7,806 nt of DNA from an uncultured Acidimicrobiaceae bacterium. GTDB taxonomy: Bacteria; Actinomycetota; Acidimicrobiia; Acidimicrobiales; Ilumatobacteraceae. Location of the stretch: assembly GCA_903934195.1 (NCBI GenBank), contig CAIZMV010000116.1:1-7806 (forward strand), in the 5' to 3' direction. A program made the position numbers and the translations under genes. Below the pieces are notes generated by a model. It was not told the DNA's origin. It did not search any database and saw only the letters and a program-made list of their open reading frames with translations. Below, one piece after another: positions 5,509 to 7,806 of this stretch (positions are counted from its first letter, which is position 1; each line of letters begins with the position of its first letter).

Positions 5509-7617
5509 CATTGCGTCTGGCAATGCCAGGCGATGAACCACTGTCAAACTGCGTGTGGAACGCGTCAGAGTTACGTATAACAGACGCAAACCTTGTGCAT
5601 CATCAGCCACAATTGCAGACGGTTCAACCACAATGACATCGTCAAGTTCAAGTCCCTTAGCTAAGGAGGCTGGAACAATTGACAAGTTTTCATCAAGGCC
5701 AGCAGCTTGTGCACGCCCGTGTGGAACAGACGCAGAAGTTAATGCAGTCGACATCTGATCAACCATGTCATCAGGACAAATGATTGCAGTTCTGCCTCCG
5801 CCTGCTTGTTGCAACAGAACACGAGCTCGCAAAATGACTGCTTCGTATAATGCATCATCAGATTCAACAGCAGTAATGACTGGAACTTCGTCGCCATCAC
5901 GCACGCTTCGTGGTGCACGAAGACCAGGTGTCGCCGCATGCATCACCTTGTCCGCTAATTCCATGATTTGTGCCGGAATTCGATATCCAACGGACAACCC
6001 AACGATGCGCGGAGTTTTACGCGACGGAAGATGTTCAAGCACATCTTTCCAATCATTTGGTGCAAGGGGCCCAGTTGCTTGGGCTATGTCGCCAACAACA
6101 GTCATTGAACCACTCAGGGAACGGCGCGTAACCATGCGCAACTGCATTGGCGTGAGGTCTTGTACTTCGTCAACCACGATGTGTCCGAATGTACGAATCT
6201 CGTCTGTCTCGTCAACTTTGCCGCTCTTGCGTGGTCGTGGCCCCAGCAAGAATCGAGCCTCATCGAGAAGGGCTGCATCGGCATTGCTCCAACGCACTTC
6301 CTCTAACGATTCAGACCGTTCGCGATACAAAGCCAAATAATCAGCTTCGGGCAAAATGCCGTTAGCAGCCAACTTCAACAGCGCCTTTGAACCGAACAGA
6401 TCATGCAACAACTGTGCAGGCGTCAGTACTGGCCACATGCGTTCTAATACGGCGCGAATTTCTGGAGTGCCGGTAAGTGCATCGCGAATATCTTCTGCGT
6501 CGGCGCCACTACGGAAACTTGCGGCCAATGCTGCCCACACTTCGTTTTCTACATAACGACGTGCTTGGTTATGGCGGTGATACCGACGACGTGCAGCCTT
6601 GATGATTTGTACTGACTCTTCGGCACGCAAACGAACAAAGCCAACTCCGTATGGCAATTGCACATCTTCACGCAGTGGGCGTTCACGATCTGTAATTGCT
6701 TTGTCAATAACTTTTGCAATGCGTTTGTTGCCCTTGACTCGCGCAACGTTTGAAGATTCACGTAATCCAAACTGCACTTCAGGAATTAGGTCAGCCAATA
6801 TGACTTGCTGAACGCCTGCTTCACCAAGTGATGGCAATACGCGTTCGATGTAGCGCAAAAACACTCTGTTTGGCCCGATAACCAGTACACCTTGGTCTTC
6901 TAATGGGAAACGATGTGTGTACAACAAATATGCAGCACGGTGTAGCGCCACTACGGTTTTACCCGTTCCGGGACCACCTTGCACAACAAGCACGCCGGCC
7001 TGTGGTGAGCGAATGATTTCGTCTTGTTCGGCCTGAATGGTTGCAACAATGTCGCCCAGTTGTCCGGTGCGGCTACGGCCAAGAGCAGTAAGCAAAGTGC
7101 TGTACCCGCGAAGCCCTTGGCGCGGGTCGTCGCCAAGTCCGTCGTCTTGCCCAACACCAAGATGACCTTCACCAAACAACTCATCTTCAAGTGCCAACAG
7201 TTGTGGGCCTTCAACAACAAAATGGCGCCGGCGCAACAAACCCATTTGCTCGCGACCAGTCGCCCGATAAAACGGTTCAGCAACTGGTGCACGCCAGTCA
7301 ACAACAACAGGTTCACGGTTCGCATCAGCTACGGCAAGACGACCGATATGAAAACTCTCAACCTCGTCGCCAGAATCTGCTGTGCGGTCAATACGACCAA
7401 ACACCAAGGCAGCGTTACCTAATTCCAATTGCTCTAAACGGTGTACAAGATTTTCGTCAAACACATTGCGTTCAAGGCGAGCCTGGAATGTTCCACCAGG
7501 GCCAGAAGAAGTCAATTCACGAATCTTGAGCGCGCCGACACGGCTTGCTTCCAGGCACTCATAGGCATGCAGGATGTATGCCTGCTCTTGCTCTAATTCT
7601 GGGTGCTGCTGGGTCAT
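5503..7617 (-). CDS. helD: HelD-type SF1 (UvrD/Rep-like) ATPase, RNA polymerase recycling factor
   Basis: HelD proteins bind stalled RNA polymerase and use ATP to strip off nucleic acid and recycle the enzyme. Features in the 704-residue protein: a charged helical N-terminus (1-65) that in HelD enters the polymerase secondary channel; VDWRAPVAEPFYRAT (106-120), typical of HelD; Q-motif region IQAEQDEIIR (194-203); Walker A GGPGTGKT (214-221); a family-specific insert (about 270-475); Walker B VVDEVQDL (481-488); motif III GDIAQA (509-514); VGYRIP (543-548); motif V region SLAKGLELDDVIVVEP (651-666); motif VI LYVTLTR (680-686) with the likely arginine finger. Size matches actinobacterial HelD. 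The ATG at 7617 is chosen because MTQQHPELEQEQAY begins like family members. The frame stays open to 7725, but that stretch is Cys-rich and unlike protein coding. Convergent with the lipoprotein gene, 3 bp apart. Confidence 0.92.
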   Translation of the reverse strand: MTQQHPELEQEQAYILHAYECLEASRVGALKIRELTSSGPGGTFQARLERNVFDENLVHRLEQLELGNAALVFGRIDRTADSGDEVESFHIGRLAVADANREPVVVDWRAPVAEPFYRATGREQMGLLRRRHFVVEGPQLLALEDELFGEGHLGVGQDDGLGDDPRQGLRGYSTLLTALGRSRTGQLGDIVATIQAEQDEIIRSPQAGVLVVQGGPGTGKTVVALHRAAYLLYTHRFPLEDQGVLVIGPNRVFLRYIERVLPSLGEAGVQQVILADLIPEVQFGLRESSNVARVKGNKRIAKVIDKAITDRERPLREDVQLPYGVGFVRLRAEESVQIIKAARRRYHRHNQARRYVENEVWAALAASFRSGADAEDIRDALTGTPEIRAVLERMWPVLTPAQLLHDLFGSKALLKLAANGILPEADYLALYRERSESLEEVRWSNADAALLDEARFLLGPRPRKSGKVDETDEIRTFGHIVVDEVQDLTPMQLRMVTRRSLSGSMTVVGDIAQATGPLAPNDWKDVLEHLPSRKTPRIVGLSVGYRIPAQIMELADKVMHAATPGLRAPRSVRDGDEVPVITAVESDDALYEAVILRARVLLQQAGGGRTAIICPDDMVDQMSTALTSASVPHGRAQAAGLDENLSIVPASLAKGLELDDVIVVEPSAIVADDAQGLRLLYVTLTRSTRSLTVVHRLALPDAML

Positions 7618-7643
7618 AGACACCAATCTGCTTTCCACGTGCG

Positions 7644-7668
7644 ACCTGTTTTCAGGGTCTTTACAGGT
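7644..7668. repeat. Inverted repeat upstream of helD, possible operator
   Basis: ACCTGT-N13-ACAGGT, perfect 6-bp arms centred 39 bp before the helD ATG. Arm centres are 19 bp apart, close to two helical turns, which would suit a dimeric DNA-binding protein. It overlaps the proposed helD -10 box. The regulator is unknown. Six-base arms with a 13-base gap can arise by chance. Confidence 0.3.
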
Positions 7669-7692
7669 TATCCCCCCACAACTGACCAACAA
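7665..7692 (-). promoter_or_regulatory. Possible helD promoter
   Basis: Minus-strand TTGTTG (7687-7692), a 16-bp spacer and TAACCT (7665-7670), which would give a leader of about 40 bases. No good Shine-Dalgarno site precedes the helD ATG (only GGTG), so another promoter nearer the start is possible. Confidence 0.25.
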
Positions 7693-7771
7693 CACCCAGG
7701 CGCCGCACACATCCCGACTGCACAACGGGCTTGGGTTTCGTCACAATCCCTTCCCGACAATCGGTTTTCCT

Positions 7772-7777
7772 AGGAGG
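7772..7777 (+). promoter_or_regulatory. Strong Shine-Dalgarno site of the gene at the right edge
   Basis: AGGAGG, a full match to the anti-Shine-Dalgarno core, 6 bases before a GTG at 7784. Its strength is the main support for a gene start here. Confidence 0.65.
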
Positions 7778-7783
7778 TTCATC

Positions 7784-7806
7784 GTGCAGTCACGTTCCAT
7801 TCACCA
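7784..7806 (+). CDS. Start of an unidentified protein-coding gene (cut by window edge)
   Basis: GTG start followed by codons for QSRSIH and a partial codon. Seven codons are too few to identify a product. The call rests on the AGGAGG site at ideal spacing and on the divergent arrangement with helD. Unlike the leaderless plus-strand genes at 2568, 3470 and 4384, this gene would have a normal 5' leader. The sequence might instead be a chance purine run, but the exact match and spacing make a true start more likely. Confidence 0.5.

Larger units (their letters stand above)
7618..7783. other. Divergent intergenic region between helD and the next plus-strand gene
   Basis: A 166-bp region holding the inverted repeat, a possible helD promoter and the ribosome site of the rightward gene. 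For the rightward gene only weak boxes are seen (for example TTGGGT at 7731-7736 and GACAAT at 7756-7761 with a long 19-bp spacer). No terminator, RNA gene or repeat family was recognised. Confidence 0.5.

Noticed and set aside
5765..6340. Open frame of 191 codons on the plus strand, antisense to helD
   Set aside because: Ser/Arg/Thr-rich with no domain; the minus strand encodes HelD motifs over the same bases.
7024..7529. Overlapping plus-strand open frames opposite the helD N-terminal region
   Set aside because: Gln/Asn-rich shadow frames with no upstream signals.
7668..7680. TTATCCCCCCACA, resembling a DnaA box (TTATCCACA)
   Set aside because: It needs an insertion of extra C bases to match, is single, and no origin or dnaA-linked gene is nearby.
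7618..7725. 36-residue N-terminal extension of HelD from an upstream start
   Set aside because: The stretch is Cys-rich and unlike HelD N-termini, and it would cover the inverted repeat and probable promoter. The ATG at 7617 starts a typical HelD sequence.

Overview
The window looks like chromosomal DNA of an actinobacterium, possibly of class Acidimicrobiia. GC is about 50% by eye from a few sampled lines. The assignment rests on a class E-type sortase, an actinobacterial-type HelD, a DtxR/IdeR-like regulator, a compact ccm locus with a GTG-started ccmE, and several start codons placed directly behind a TANNNT -10 box (apparent leaderless mRNAs). Genus and species cannot be read from this sequence. 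I see no mobile element, CRISPR array, tRNA, rRNA or phage gene.

Left part (1-2509, minus strand): a cytochrome c maturation operon in the order ccmA-ccmB-ccmC-ccmD-ccmE, with ccmE cut by the left edge. CcmA (ATPase) and CcmB/CcmC (membrane proteins) with CcmD handle heme on the outer side of the membrane and load it on the heme chaperone CcmE, which passes it to apocytochrome c. The genes are packed for translational coupling: a 4-bp overlap A/B, a 5-bp gap C/D and a 10-bp overlap D/E. ccmB, ccmD and ccmE have clear Shine-Dalgarno sites inside the preceding gene. Only the B/C junction is looser, and it carries a C(UUCG)G hairpin.

Middle part (2568-5499, plus strand): divergent from ccmA across 58 bp lies a sortase, followed by a two-helix membrane protein of unknown function, a TetR-family repressor, a DtxR-family metal-dependent repressor and a small Thr-rich lipoprotein. 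Three of these genes (sortase, membrane protein, dtxR-like) have their own -10 box 6-7 bases before the ATG. The TetR gene follows the membrane protein by 9 bp. The lipoprotein follows the DtxR-like gene by 24 bp and has a Shine-Dalgarno site, so it is probably in the same transcript.

Right part (5503-7617, minus strand): a 704-residue HelD-type superfamily 1 ATPase, convergent with the lipoprotein gene. The two stop codons are 3 bp apart and sit in a perfect 6-bp inverted repeat. A 166-bp divergent region (7618-7783) separates helD from a new plus-strand gene whose first seven codons end the window.

Most of the content is ordinary housekeeping. I found no clear new multi-gene system. The points most worth checking are the altered metal ligands of the DtxR-like repressor, its lipoprotein neighbour with a weak internal repeat, the extra cysteine pair of CcmE, the tetraloop hairpin inside the ccm operon, and the recurring leaderless promoter pattern.
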